A stretch of 64,000 nucleotides of DNA from Planctomycetota bacterium (GTDB taxonomy: Bacteria > Planctomycetota > Planctomycetia > Pirellulales > UBA7805). Below are positions 17,156 to 26,596 of the stretch, in pieces. The number at the start of each line of letters is the position of its first letter. Position 1 is the stretch's first letter. Both the position numbers and the translations under genes were made by a program. Under the pieces are notes generated by a model. The model did not search any database, was not told the origin of the DNA, and saw only the letters and a list, made by a program, of their open reading frames with translations. The stretch lies in assembly GCA_003389215.1 (NCBI GenBank), contig QQVP01000022.1:1-64000 (forward strand), given 5' to 3'.

Positions 17156-19588
17156 CTAGTCGATGAACAGGAACTCGTTGCTGCTTATCATACCGCGCAC
17201 GTACGCCGCCCACATCTCCGACTCGCGACGGCCTTTGTCACTATCGTCGAGCTGGCCGGCCACGCTTGCCAAAAACTCTTCGGCGCGGGCGACTTCCGCG
17301 TCGTCGGGAGGTCGATTGAAGACCGTCTCGTACGCCCAGCGTACACGTGCGGAAGTTCCGTCCGCCTGATCGAGGGCCCGCCTCGCAATCACCCGGGCCC
17401 GCTCGTGGATGAACGGCGAGTTCATGAAGAACAGGGCCTGCAGCGTGGTTGTGCTGGCCTTCCGCTCGGCGAACTCGACGTTCCCGTCGGGTCCGTCGAA
17501 CAGATCGAGGAACACGTTCTTCTGAATCCGCTGCTGCATCAGGTAGACGCTCCGCCTGCGCGTGGGAAAATTGCCCACGAATGGCTCATGCTGCCGATAG
17601 AAGTACGTGAGCCGGTGGGGAAACGGATGGCGCCCCCCGGGAGTTCGATCAAGCTCATCGCCGAACATCAAAAGTGAATCGCGAAGTTGTTCGGCACTGA
17701 GTCGCTGCCGATTGGCCCGCCAGATCAGGTCGTTGTTCGGATCGACCGCCGAGTTGGCCGCCACGTCGCGGCTGTCGAGCTGATAGGTGCGTGAATTCAT
17801 GATCAAGCGGTGCAGCGCCTTGACCGACCAGTCGTTGTCGATGAAGTACCGGCTCAGGTAGTCGAGCAACTCGGGGTGGGTCGGCGGAGTGCCTCGCATG
17901 CCGAAATCACTGGTCGATTTCACAAGCCCCCGGCCAAAGTGATAGTGCCAGACGCGGTTCGCCATGACCCGGACCGTAAGCGGATTCTCGGGATCGGCGA
18001 TCCAGTTGGCCAGTTCCAGGCGACCACTTCCCTGGTGACCTTCCGGCAGGCTGGCCCCGCCGAGCACCGTGAGAAAGCCACGCCGCACCAGCTCGCCCTG
18101 CTTCTTCGGCTCGCCCGCCTTCTGCACGTGGACGTCGTGCGGGCGGCCCTCGGCGATGGCATAGGCGATCTCCAGATCGGGAAACGCCTCGGCATAGGGA
18201 CGGCGCTGTTCGCGAATCTCCTCCAGCTCGGCCCAGACGTCGCTCCGCTTCCGCTTCGGATCGGTCTTCATCCCCTGGAGCGCCTGGTATTCGTTGAACT
18301 TCGCTCGTTCCTTCTTGTCCCAGGGAGCCAGCCGTTCGCGATAGGGTCGCAAGATCTCGTCCGCCTGCTGCTTGCCGACGCGATAGACGAAATCGCGTCG
18401 ATACGGGGCGTGCTCGGAACCGGCATGCGGATAGACCGAACTGTCGAAAATGCCGTACAGGGCGTAGTAGTCCGCGGTCGAAACCGGATCGAACTTGTGA
18501 TTGTGGCAACGGGCACAGCCGAGCGTCAAACCGAGAAAAGTCTTGCCGAGATTGTCGAGCGTGCTCTCGATCGTGACATGCCGCAGCCCGACCGGATCGA
18601 CGCCGATGCGCCGCGAAATGGCGATGTAGCCCGTGGCAATGACCTGGTTCCAACGCTCGTCGTCATTCTCCGCGGGCAGCAGATCGCCGGCCAGCTGCTG
18701 CCGAATGAACTCGTCGTAGGGCAGGTCCGCGTTGAAGGCGTCGATCACATAGTTGCGATACTTGTAAGCTTCCGGCACGGGATAATCCGACGCATCGCCC
18801 GCCGTGTCGGCATAGCGCACCACGTCGAGCCAGTGTCTACCCCAGCGTTCGCCGTACTCCGGTCGGGCAAGCAAGCGGTCGATCAAACGCGGATAGGCAT
18901 CGTCCGACTCGTCGGCGAGAAACGCGTCGATCTCCTCGGGGGTCGGCGGCAGACCGAGCAGGTCGAAATAGACCCGCCGCACCAGCGTGCGTCGGCTGGC
19001 CCTTCTCCCGGGCTTGAGACCCGCCGCGGCCAGTCGCGCCACGACGAAACGGTCGATGTCGTTGTCGATGTCGTCTTCGTAGCCTTCATCCCCACGGTCC
19101 GCCACCAGCGCACCGACTTCCGGCGGAATCGGACTGCCAACCGGCTGAAACGCCCAGTGGCTGTCGCGAAGCTCTTCGAGCCGATCGACCGGCGTGTCCG
19201 CGCCGATTGTCGCCTCATGCTCGGGCCAGATCGCCCCTTCGGCAATCCACTTCGCCAGCTGGGCAATCGCCTCCGCAGCGAGCGGCTCCTCCTCCGGCGG
19301 CATCTCCAAGTCTTCTTCCGCGTGCCGGACGACCCGCAACAAAAGGCTGGCTTCCGGGTCGCCCGGGACGATGGCCGGACCCCGATCGCCACCGGCCAGC
19401 ATGGCCTCACGCGAGTCGAGTCGCAGTCCGCTCTCCTGCTGCTCCGCTCCATGGCAATGGGTGCAATTGGCCAACAGCTGCGGACGCACGTTGCGCTCGA
19501 AGAACTCGACACGCTCATCGCCCACGGCCGAGCGCCATGGGAGCACGCTCAGCAGCACCAACAGCAATAGGCCGATAGCGCGAACCAT
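17156..19588 (-). CDS. planctomycete cytochrome C-like, DUF1549 and DUF1553 protein
   Basis: The 810-residue protein has a signal peptide (MVRAIGLLLLVLLSVLPW), a heme-binding CTHCH motif (Cys42, Cys45, His46) in a planctomycete cytochrome C domain, then DUF1549 (including RHWLDVVRYADTAGDASD) and DUF1553 (including ANRVWHYHFGRGLVKSTSDFG and MNSRTYQLDS). A second CxxCH (CARCH) lies inside the DUF1549 region. It is probably periplasmic and redox-active, often thought to act in degradation of complex substrates, but its reaction is not established. The start at 19588 begins the signal peptide. It is the first gene of a two-gene operon with DUF1501. Confidence 0.92.
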   Translation of the reverse strand: MVRAIGLLLLVLLSVLPWRSAVGDERVEFFERNVRPQLLANCTHCHGAEQQESGLRLDSREAMLAGGDRGPAIVPGDPEASLLLRVVRHAEEDLEMPPEEEPLAAEAIAQLAKWIAEGAIWPEHEATIGADTPVDRLEELRDSHWAFQPVGSPIPPEVGALVADRGDEGYEDDIDNDIDRFVVARLAAAGLKPGRRASRRTLVRRVYFDLLGLPPTPEEIDAFLADESDDAYPRLIDRLLARPEYGERWGRHWLDVVRYADTAGDASDYPVPEAYKYRNYVIDAFNADLPYDEFIRQQLAGDLLPAENDDERWNQVIATGYIAISRRIGVDPVGLRHVTIESTLDNLGKTFLGLTLGCARCHNHKFDPVSTADYYALYGIFDSSVYPHAGSEHAPYRRDFVYRVGKQQADEILRPYRERLAPWDKKERAKFNEYQALQGMKTDPKRKRSDVWAELEEIREQRRPYAEAFPDLEIAYAIAEGRPHDVHVQKAGEPKKQGELVRRGFLTVLGGASLPEGHQGSGRLELANWIADPENPLTVRVMANRVWHYHFGRGLVKSTSDFGMRGTPPTHPELLDYLSRYFIDNDWSVKALHRLIMNSRTYQLDSRDVAANSAVDPNNDLIWRANRQRLSAEQLRDSLLMFGDELDRTPGGRHPFPHRLTYFYRQHEPFVGNFPTRRRSVYLMQQRIQKNVFLDLFDGPDGNVEFAERKASTTTLQALFFMNSPFIHERARVIARRALDQADGTSARVRWAYETVFNRPPDDAEVARAEEFLASVAGQLDDSDKGRRESEMWAAYVRGMISSNEFLFID

Positions 19589-19769
19589 AGAAGATCGCAC
19601 GTGCGTCGCACGCGTAGGGAGGCAGGACTGGGGGGCGGGCGAGAGCATCTTCTCTCGTCCGCGAGTATAGCTGCGGCGTGCCTACAGCGTCAACGTTTCG
19701 TCGCGTCCCTTCAACACACTCGCTCCCGGCTGTGTACGGCGGAGGGGGCCCGCTCGCGCTCGGCAACGC

Positions 19770-20639
19770 CTAGACGCTCGTCGGCTGTTTGCCCGCCACG
19801 ACGCGGTGAAAGTGAAGCTGCACCTCGCGGTCGACGACACGCCGCACACCTTCGACGAAACAGTGCGGTTCGTTCTCCGCGTGACCTCGTCGCATGATCT
19901 CATCGAGCGGCATGCCTGGCGGAACCGTGAACGTCGACTGATAGATGATCTGATTACCGGCATCGAGCTCGGGGACGATGAAGTGGCACGTCGCCCCGTA
20001 GGTCAACATGCGATTCGCATGCGCCTCGGCGTACGGTCGGATACCTGGAAAGCTCGGCAACAGGCCGTGGTGCAAGTTGACGATTCGCCCGCCGGCATAC
20101 TTCCAGCAGGTCGACGGCGGCAACACCCGCATGTAGCGGGCCATCACGATGTAGTCGATCTCGTGCTCATCGCAGAGCTGTACGAGGCGATCGTCGTCCG
20201 GCGTCCCCTCGGCATCGGCGTTGAGCACCCAGGGGACGTCAAACTCCTCGGCCACCGAGCGACAATTCGACCGGTTGCCGATCATCAGGGTCGGCTCCGC
20301 GCTCACTTCGCCGTCCTGAATCGCTTGCAGCAGTGCCCGCGACGTCTCCGGCCGATAGGTGGTCAGAATGGCCAGCCGCGGCCGAGCCGCGCGCTCCTCG
20401 GGCGACCAGACGCGAATCGAAAGGCCCGTCGCCGCACCAATCCGCTGCATCGCCTCGTGCAGTTCGACGAGCGATCGGTCTTCCGTCTCGATCCGGACGT
20501 ACATCGCGAACACCGACTCCTCGTCGTGGTCGAACATCTGAATCTCGCTGATGTTCGCCCCGGACTCGGTCACGTGATGAACGATTGGATCGGCCAGGCC
20601 TCGATTGTCCGGGCCCACGGCGGTAATGACGACTTGCAT
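19770..20639 (-). CDS. purU: formyltetrahydrofolate deformylase
   Basis: The 289-residue protein has an N-terminal ACT-type domain (ITAVGPDNRGLADPIVHHV, residues 1-80) and a C-terminal formyltransferase-fold domain. The active-site region NLHHGLLPSFPG (near 187-198) and GATCHFIVPELDAG, with the catalytic Asp near 225, match PurU, which hydrolyses 10-formyl-THF to formate and THF and balances one-carbon pools. Length agrees with the family (~280-290). The ATG at 20639 (MQVVITAVG) is preferred to upstream in-frame starts because those residues are not family-like. It appears to be a single-gene unit. Confidence 0.93.
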   Translation of the reverse strand: MQVVITAVGPDNRGLADPIVHHVTESGANISEIQMFDHDEESVFAMYVRIETEDRSLVELHEAMQRIGAATGLSIRVWSPEERAARPRLAILTTYRPETSRALLQAIQDGEVSAEPTLMIGNRSNCRSVAEEFDVPWVLNADAEGTPDDDRLVQLCDEHEIDYIVMARYMRVLPPSTCWKYAGGRIVNLHHGLLPSFPGIRPYAEAHANRMLTYGATCHFIVPELDAGNQIIYQSTFTVPPGMPLDEIMRRGHAENEPHCFVEGVRRVVDREVQLHFHRVVAGKQPTSV

Positions 20640-20829
20640 GACGTTGTCGCTCGTTGGAAGTGCGCCCTGCCGCAGACGGAAGCGGGGTGGCGGATTGGCT
20701 GAGAGAAATTCGAACTCGCCGGCCAGCCTATCCGAAGCCCCACATTCTCGCCAGACGAATTGCCCAGGACGACTCCGGCCCGCATCGGAGGCGGGTCCGC
20801 GCACGAGAGAACGTTTCGACCGCTCTCGC

Positions 20830-22479
20830 CTACTCGGGGCCCAGTCGCCGAATCTGAAACGTGGGAGGCAGTTTGTCGAGGGCCCGTGCCTTGCGTTTCA
20901 GATTCGCAATACTGTCGTCGAACGAGACGACTCGCCAGTCGTCGTCGCCCTCCCACTCATACATCAACTCACGTGAGTACATCGGGTCGACGCCCGGGCT
21001 GTGAGTGTACTCCACGAACATGTAGATGGCCATGCTCTTGATTTGCTTCTCGGGCGGGTTCAGAGAGTTCCACTTGTTCCGCAAGTAGTTGCCGAAGTGC
21101 TCGGTGTATTTGCGTTGTTTGTGCTCCAGCCAAATGTTGTTCAGGTACTTCCGCCATCGCTGTGTCGGGAATGTCGGCATGATATACGCAGGCCGGTCCC
21201 AAGTGAGCTCGAACGAACCGCCGTCGACGAGTCCATAGAGGTCCACCTGCGAACCGTCCACCAGGGTCGCCGGAACCACGTACCAGCCGTCGTGTGCGGG
21301 AGGATGCGGCGAGAACATCGCCCAGTCCTGTTCCAGCCGGAGCGCCCGGGTCACCTCCCCGATCAACCCCGGCAGCTTCAAATGCTCGAAGCGTTCGAAG
21401 CCGGCCAGGTTGTACCACGCCACCAAGAGGACGACGGCGCCCAGCACCCAGCGTTCCGTCATCGGCGTCGGTCGCGTGATCGGGTCGACACCGTCCGCAG
21501 GCTCGGCGGCCGGTTCGATTCGCAGCGTGCGCACGACGGCGCCGCGTACCGTGCCGACCAGCCAGCGCGAGGGCGCCAGACGGGACAACCAATTCCAGAA
21601 CTCCGTGGGCAGAAACGTCATCCAGGCGACGATGCAGGTGGCCGAAAACAGCCCGACATTCATCATCGAAGAGATGCCGACGTGCAGCGCGATAAACAAG
21701 ATCACCGCCACGATGCGGAAGAACGCGGTCTTGAAGGGCACAAATACCAGCAGCCAGCCGAGCACCTCGAACCAGAACGTCACGATTGTCGCCACCTTCA
21801 AGACCCAGAATGGAAGCTCGCGCACCCACAGCCCAAAGCGGGTCGTAAACTGATCGATGTGCAGCGCCAACCAGAGCGCAATTGCGTCGCTATACCAGAA
21901 CGGATGGACCTTCTTCAAACCCGTACACAGATAGACGACGATGATCTGCATCAACAGCGCGAATGTGGCGATGCTGCACACCTTCAATGGCGCGCCGGCG
22001 GGCCGCGGTCGCCGCAAGTTGTCGATCGACGCGGTCGCCCCCAGCGGCAGAAAGATCGACCAAAACAGCAACAAGCAGAACAGCGAGTCGCCTCCGTTCA
22101 GGACGTTCGTATGCCGCGAGTGCAGCGACGCCACCATCGCCCAACACCAAAAGGTCGCCAGGCGGGTCTCGTAACCAACGAGGAGCATCACCGCGAGAAT
22201 CGCGGTCACGACAAACAGCAGCCCGGCGAACCAGGTACTGCCGTGAAGCATGTAGATCGATCCGACCATCCCGCCGGCATACTGGTTCAACACGCCCCGC
22301 GGCAGAATCCCCGCATCGCTGTAATGGGCTTCGAGGTACAGGCTGCGAAAACTCAGGTCGACCAGTATCAACAAGGCCAACCCGATGCGAAACGCCGCCA
22401 GAGCGCGAACGTCGATCGAGAAGAAACGGGCGAATAGAGACGCGCCAAGAGAATCTGAAGAAGAGGGTTCTGTCGACAT
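20830..22479 (-). CDS. HTTM-domain membrane protein (vitamin K-dependent carboxylase-like)
   Basis: This 549-residue protein has an HTTM-type multi-helix membrane domain over roughly residues 20-380, starting FFSIDVRALAAFRIGLALLILVDL and including HSRHTNVLNGGDSLFCLLLFW. The C-terminal ~150 residues are soluble (KLPGLIGEVTRALRLEQDWAM and after). HTTM proteins share the fold of eukaryotic gamma-glutamyl carboxylase, but bacterial planctomycete members are uncharacterised, so no reaction is assigned. The start at 22479 (MSTEPSSSDS) fits the first conserved helix. Confidence 0.85.
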   Translation of the reverse strand: MSTEPSSSDSLGASLFARFFSIDVRALAAFRIGLALLILVDLSFRSLYLEAHYSDAGILPRGVLNQYAGGMVGSIYMLHGSTWFAGLLFVVTAILAVMLLVGYETRLATFWCWAMVASLHSRHTNVLNGGDSLFCLLLFWSIFLPLGATASIDNLRRPRPAGAPLKVCSIATFALLMQIIVVYLCTGLKKVHPFWYSDAIALWLALHIDQFTTRFGLWVRELPFWVLKVATIVTFWFEVLGWLLVFVPFKTAFFRIVAVILFIALHVGISSMMNVGLFSATCIVAWMTFLPTEFWNWLSRLAPSRWLVGTVRGAVVRTLRIEPAAEPADGVDPITRPTPMTERWVLGAVVLLVAWYNLAGFERFEHLKLPGLIGEVTRALRLEQDWAMFSPHPPAHDGWYVVPATLVDGSQVDLYGLVDGGSFELTWDRPAYIMPTFPTQRWRKYLNNIWLEHKQRKYTEHFGNYLRNKWNSLNPPEKQIKSMAIYMFVEYTHSPGVDPMYSRELMYEWEGDDDWRVVSFDDSIANLKRKARALDKLPPTFQIRRLGPE

Positions 22480-22855
22480 ACGCGGGGCAAGCGAAATGGG
22501 TAACTCGTCAACGGTCCTCGATTCGAAAGGCTGCGGTGCGACCGGGAGCCGAGAACTCGACCGAGAACTCCGCCAGCGGCCCATCCCCGTTCAACCCGTG
22601 GCGTCGCCGCATGTCTCGGCTCCTCACACCACACCATTCTAATTTGGCTCGAAACATCTTGACAACGGAACGGCGCCGTTTTGCGAGGGCGACGGCCCAA
22701 AGAGCCGTGAGTCGCCCGCGGCCGGAGATTGCCCCCAGGTTGCCCCAGCTGCCGACGCGGCCCTTTCGTTGGACCTCTGCCGCTGGGCGAATCCGCTCGC
22801 CGTCGGCGCGATTCCCTGCCCTGAGCGCGGTCACGGACCAGATCGTCCGCCAACT
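22480..22855. other. intergenic region with a 12-bp palindrome
   Basis: No gene is supported in these 376 bases between the arylsulfatase stop and the HTTM start. A perfect 12-bp palindrome AACGGCGCCGTT lies at 22669-22680. On the minus strand a TAGAAT hexamer (22636-22641), about 160 bases upstream of the HTTM start, resembles the window's -10-like motif. Confidence 0.4.
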
Positions 22856-24307
22856 TCAAGGGCGACTACGTTGCCCGGCACGAATGGCGCGCAACTTCTC
22901 GGTCAAACGCTCGACCACCGCGGGCTCGGCGTCGTAGACGTTGTTCTGCTCGCCCGGATCGTCGACCAGGTGATAGAGTTGGCCCACCGGCTCGCCGGGC
23001 CCCGGCTCGATCGTCGGCGGCCCTGGCAGGAAGCCGCCGCTGCCGCGCCAGGGAATCAATTTCCAAGGACCCTCGCGTATCGCCAGCCGCTTCGCCATCG
23101 TCGACTGCAGCACCAACGTCTCGCGAAGCGGCCGCTCGCGTTCCTCGCCCAGGATTGCCGGCAATACGTTCACGCTGTCGACGCCTGCGTCGTCCGGCAA
23201 CTCCGCGCCGATGAGCGCGGCAAACGTCGCCAGCATGTCGACCAGCGAGATGACTTCGTCGCTCGTCGCGCCGGCACGGATCTTGCCCGGCCACCGCGCC
23301 ACGAAGGGCATCCGAATTCCCCCTTCCCAGATATCCCCCTTGCGACCACGAAACTGGTGAGAGGCCCGATGGCCCGTTCGCTCGACATCGGGATCGAACC
23401 ACAGCGGACCGTTGTCGCTGGTCACGATCACGAGGGTGTTGTCGCCATAGCCCAGGTCGTCAATCGCCTGCAGGACTCGCCCGATGCCCGCGTCCGTGTG
23501 CATCAGGAAATCGCCATACGGTCCACACTGGCTCTGGCCTTGGAACGCTTCACGGGGCAACCACGGCGCGTGAGGGGCCGTCATCGGAAAGTAGAGAAAG
23601 AACGGCTTGTCGCCGGGCGTGCTCCGCTGCCGCGTCAAAAAGCCAATCGCCTCATCGCACAGTCGATCGTGAACGTCCTCCAGGCGCACGTCGAGACCAA
23701 TCCGCCCGGCCCGCCAGAACTTGCCCTGGAAGCGGCTGGACAAACCTTTCTCAATGTTGTCTTCGATTCGACCGGTCAGCGGAGCGGTACAGCGGTCGTT
23801 GCGAATGTACGGATAGGGTGGATCGTCGGTCGAGGCCTGAAACCCGAAGTAGAAATCGAAGCCGCGGTCGACCGGTCCTCCCCGCAGCGGCTGCTGCCAG
23901 TCGAACGCAAAACCTCCCTCGAAGCCAAGATGCCACTTGCCGATGCAACCGGTTGCGTAGCCATTCTCCCGCAATAGCGACGCGACGGTCGTGCGGCCTT
24001 CGACGATGCAGGGTCCGCGGTCGGGACCCTGCACCAGGCGAAACGGATACCGGCCGGTCATCAGGCCGTAGCGGGTCGGAATGCAGACGGCCGCCGGCGA
24101 GTACGCGCTGGTAAAGCGGATTCCCTCGGCGGCGATGCGATCGATATGCGGGGTCGCGGCTTTCGACTCCGGGTTGTTGACACTCACGTCGCCATAGCCC
24201 AGATCATCCGCCATGATCAGGATGATATTCGGTCGATCGGCGGCCCAGCTCGCGCAGCCCACGAGCAGCAACCAGGCGACACCGAGAGTTCGCAAAAAGA
24301 AAGGCAT
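22856..24307 (-). CDS. type I arylsulfatase (exported)
   Basis: The 483-residue protein has a signal peptide (MPFFLRTLGVAWLLLVGCASWAA) and a complete sulfatase core: NIILIMADDLGYGD with metal ligands Asp34-Asp35, and the formylglycine motif C75-I-P-T-R79 followed by YGLMTGRYPFR. Later motifs include TSDNGPLWFDPD and FRGRKGDIWEGGIRMPFVARWPG, as in arylsulfatases. It should hydrolyse sulfate esters, probably on sulfated polysaccharides, once an FGE enzyme converts Cys75. That enzyme is not in this window. It stands alone between the HTTM and DUF2071 genes. Confidence 0.93.
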   Translation of the reverse strand: MPFFLRTLGVAWLLLVGCASWAADRPNIILIMADDLGYGDVSVNNPESKAATPHIDRIAAEGIRFTSAYSPAAVCIPTRYGLMTGRYPFRLVQGPDRGPCIVEGRTTVASLLRENGYATGCIGKWHLGFEGGFAFDWQQPLRGGPVDRGFDFYFGFQASTDDPPYPYIRNDRCTAPLTGRIEDNIEKGLSSRFQGKFWRAGRIGLDVRLEDVHDRLCDEAIGFLTRQRSTPGDKPFFLYFPMTAPHAPWLPREAFQGQSQCGPYGDFLMHTDAGIGRVLQAIDDLGYGDNTLVIVTSDNGPLWFDPDVERTGHRASHQFRGRKGDIWEGGIRMPFVARWPGKIRAGATSDEVISLVDMLATFAALIGAELPDDAGVDSVNVLPAILGEERERPLRETLVLQSTMAKRLAIREGPWKLIPWRGSGGFLPGPPTIEPGPGEPVGQLYHLVDDPGEQNNVYDAEPAVVERLTEKLRAIRAGQRSRP

Positions 24308-24362
24308 GTGGAAACGTCTCGAGCGGTCTGAGCGGACAGGAGAGGTGCCACGTCGCGGCGTT

Positions 24363-24374
24363 CCCGCATTCTAG
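24363..24374 (-). promoter_or_regulatory. putative -10 element CTAGAATGCGGG upstream of the arylsulfatase gene
   Basis: On the minus strand the TAGAAT hexamer preceded by C and followed by GCGGG lies about 56 bases upstream of the ATG at 24307 and matches the recurrent motif. Confidence 0.35.
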
Positions 24375-24478
24375 ATTTCACAGTGACGATTGCAACGTGC
24401 GCCGCGGCAACGCACGCCGCTGCGGTCGAGCGAGACGGCCTCAACGCAGTCGAATCCTCCCATGGTCGTCATGGATCG

Positions 24479-25252
24479 CTAGACGGGTTGATTCCGCCAA
24501 GCCACGACGTCCAGCCGCCTGGCAAAGTGTACCAGCGGTGGCGGACCGACCAGTTCGACTCCGACTCCGCTCGTCATCGCAAGCTCGTCGACGTCCACGG
24601 TCGCGGCCTGCAGCGGCCACGGCACGTGATGAATGTCGACCCGCAAGACACGTCCGCGGGCGTCCTGCGTGTAGAGACAGTATCGCTCCGTCAAGAAGTA
24701 CTCGAGCGTACCGGCCGAAGCGGGGGACGGTGTCGAGCCGGGACAGGGGCGATAGCGGACCGCCAGGTCCGCCGGCGGCGCATTGCGATGCGTGCGATGA
24801 CTCCGAAAGTCGACCCCTCCGTCAGGAAGCGTCATCGACATGCGGGCATCGAAGTACGGCAGATGAAAGAACCGACGGGCCGCGCGGACCGCCAGCCGGC
24901 TCTCGGCGTCGAGCGAGAAGAACAGCACGCCGGGGCGATCGCCGCACCGCACGTAGGTCCGTACGTTCAGCTCGAGAAAATGAGACGGATTGGCGCGACG
25001 CCCCGACCGCGGAAGGGCCGGAACGCAGCGTGGTCGCACGTCGCTCATACGAAAGGGCACGACGCCCAGCCACGCCCGGTCGTCGAACAGATCGAGTTCG
25101 AAGGCCGCCGGCACGATCGCCCGCATCACCTGGGGATCGATGTCCCAGTGCATGAACAGGAGATCGTGCCAGTTCATGGCCATGATCCACGGCCGCTTCG
25201 GCAGCGGGTAGGGCCGATGCCCGATCTCGTAGAGCGACGGGTGTTTCAACAT
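24479..25252 (-). CDS. DUF2071 (YqjF-like) family protein
   Basis: This 257-residue protein opens HRPYPLPKRPWIMAMNWHDLLFMHW soon after its start, continues with DLFDDRAWLGVVPFRMSDVRPR and has FLELNVRTYVRCGDRPGVLFFSLDAESRLAV, the pattern of DUF2071, a family related to acetoacetate decarboxylase fold proteins. Its function is unknown. I chose the ATG at 25252 (MLKHPSLYEIG); an upstream extension in the same frame would run through a 15-bp tandem repeat and does not look like real protein. Confidence 0.8.
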   Translation of the reverse strand: MLKHPSLYEIGHRPYPLPKRPWIMAMNWHDLLFMHWDIDPQVMRAIVPAAFELDLFDDRAWLGVVPFRMSDVRPRCVPALPRSGRRANPSHFLELNVRTYVRCGDRPGVLFFSLDAESRLAVRAARRFFHLPYFDARMSMTLPDGGVDFRSHRTHRNAPPADLAVRYRPCPGSTPSPASAGTLEYFLTERYCLYTQDARGRVLRVDIHHVPWPLQAATVDVDELAMTSGVGVELVGPPPLVHFARRLDVVAWRNQPV

Positions 25253-25325
25253 GGCGGAAGCGTCCGTTAAACTGACCGCGCGGACCTCACTCGAGAGTGG
25301 CTGGCAGCCCGGCACGTTGCCGCGG

Positions 25326-25400
25326 CCCGTATCTTGACCGCCCGTATCGTGACGGCCCGTATCGTGACGGCCCATATCTCCGCCGTCCGCATCGTTATCG
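25326..25400. repeat. five degenerate 15-bp tandem units upstream of the DUF2071 gene
   Basis: Units of about cccgtatcgtgacgg repeat head to tail: 25326-25340, 25341-25355, 25356-25370, 25371-25385 and 25386-25400. Units 2 and 3 are identical and the outer ones are diverged. The array lies in the space between the DUF2071 start and the divergent DinB remnant. Confidence 0.8.
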
Positions 25401-25454
25401 TAAAGTGAACCGCAAGACAAACCACAACGGCAACCCACCGGGAGCGTCGAAGTC

Positions 25455-25655
25455 GTGGATTCCAGCAACTCGCTTCGCGAACATGTCCGGTATCTGCTCG
25501 AAGGCGGCGGGGCACACGTCGGTTTCGAGGCGGCCGCCGCCGACCTGGCCTCGCCGCTGCAAGGAACCCGCGTCGAGGGTTTCGATCACAACGCCTATCA
25601 TGTTGGCCAGTTGGTGGTCTTGCGAAAGGCGCTGGGAGCGTGGCCCGCAGATTGA
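25455..25655 (+). pseudogene. DinB-family gene remnant with internal in-frame deletion
   Basis: The 66-residue reading frame joins a typical N-terminus of a DinB-like protein (LREHVRYLLEGGGAHVGFEAA, with LASPLQGTRVEG) directly to the typical C-terminus (DHNAYHVGQLVVLRKALGAWP). The central ~100 residues of the normally ~160-170-residue four-helix domain are absent. The frame stays open from GTG at 25455 to TGA. The last metal-ligand His (AYHVGQ) remains while the central region is gone, so a metal-dependent DinB fold is unlikely. It is best read as an internally deleted pseudogene, or possibly a small derived protein. Confidence 0.6.
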
Positions 25656-25710
25656 TGACGCCTCGGTGCAAGAGTGCGACTCAAGACTGACGAAACGAAA
25701 GGAGGCTCTC

Positions 25711-26553
25711 GTGGTCGCCGACATCGCGGACCGTTTTCAACAGGACGGTTGCGTCCATCCGATCGAAGTACTCTCGGAGGCGGAGGCTGGCACCTACGCC
25801 AAGCGCATGCAGCACGACCTTGCTGACCTGGCCTCGGAGGACAACTTTGCCGACTGGAACTACTACAAACCGTACCTCATCTTCGAGTGGTTCTACGAGC
25901 TGGCGACGTCTCGCCGGTTGTTGGACACCGTGGAGCAAGTCGTCGGTCCCGACGTCGTCCTCTGGGGCGGTTCGATCAGCAACAAGCCGCCGCACAGCAG
26001 CGGTTTCTTTAGCTGGCATCAGGACGAGAAGTACTGGCACCTCGAACCGCAAGGTCGCGCTGTCGTGGCGTGGCTCGCCCTGAGCACAGTCGACGAACAG
26101 AACGGCTGCCTGAAATACTTGCCCGGCACGCACCGAAAGGGCGAAGTCGCCCACGAGATGACGTATCACCCGGACAATTACCTCCGCCGCGGCCAGCAGA
26201 TCGTCGACGCCACTCAGCTCGACGAGGCGGTCAGCATCGTGTTGCGTCCGGGCGAGATGTCGCTCCACCACGGCCTGGTCATTCACGGCTCGGGGCCGAA
26301 CGAATCGTCGCGACCTCGACTGGGGGTGAACATCACCTACTTGCCCCCGGAGGTCCGCGCGCCCGGCGCGCGGGAATCGGCCATTCTGGTGCGTGGCGAA
26401 GATCGCTTCGGCAATTACGCCGCCGAGACTCCGGCCCGTGGCTCGGCCAGCTCGGAAGCTCGCCTGGAACACCAGCGGGCAATGGCCGGCATCACGCGGC
26501 GGACGCTTTCGACCGCGGGAAAACGCGCCGCCTACGACGGAGCGCGAAGTTGA
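25711..26553 (+). CDS. phytanoyl-CoA dioxygenase (PhyH) family protein
   Basis: The 280-residue protein is an Fe(II)/2-oxoglutarate oxygenase of the PhyH family. The iron ligands are visible as H103-Q-D105 in SWHQDEKYW and a distal His in SLHHGLVIHGSGPN (around 187), with Arg203 in SSRPR as the likely 2-oxoglutarate contact. Family text such as TVDEQNGCLKYLPGTH is present. Bacterial members hydroxylate varied small molecules, so the substrate is open. The GTG at 25711 is chosen because a perfect AAAGGAGG lies about six bases upstream. The C-terminus is an RT-rich tail after the domain. Confidence 0.9.
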   Translation: MVADIADRFQQDGCVHPIEVLSEAEAGTYAKRMQHDLADLASEDNFADWNYYKPYLIFEWFYELATSRRLLDTVEQVVGPDVVLWGGSISNKPPHSSGFFSWHQDEKYWHLEPQGRAVVAWLALSTVDEQNGCLKYLPGTHRKGEVAHEMTYHPDNYLRRGQQIVDATQLDEAVSIVLRPGEMSLHHGLVIHGSGPNESSRPRLGVNITYLPPEVRAPGARESAILVRGEDRFGNYAAETPARGSASSEARLEHQRAMAGITRRTLSTAGKRAAYDGARS

Positions 26554-26582
26554 ATCAACGTGCTCTCGAACTTCTTCCCCCG

Positions 26583-26594
26583 CTATAATCGAGG
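26583..26594 (+). promoter_or_regulatory. putative -10 element CTATAATCGAGG immediately upstream of a TMTC-like gene
   Basis: A consensus TATAAT (26584-26589) ends only seven bases before the ATG at 26597. If used, transcription would begin almost at the start codon, giving a leaderless or near-leaderless message. No good -35 was found at normal spacing. Confidence 0.4.
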
Positions 26595-26596
26595 GC

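Noticed and set aside
17810..19570. Long plus-strand frame opposite the DUF1549/DUF1553 gene
   Set aside because: Antisense to a well-supported gene and unlike any family.
25326..25400. CRISPR array
   Set aside because: Units are 15 bp with no spacers and no cas genes nearby; a simple tandem repeat.
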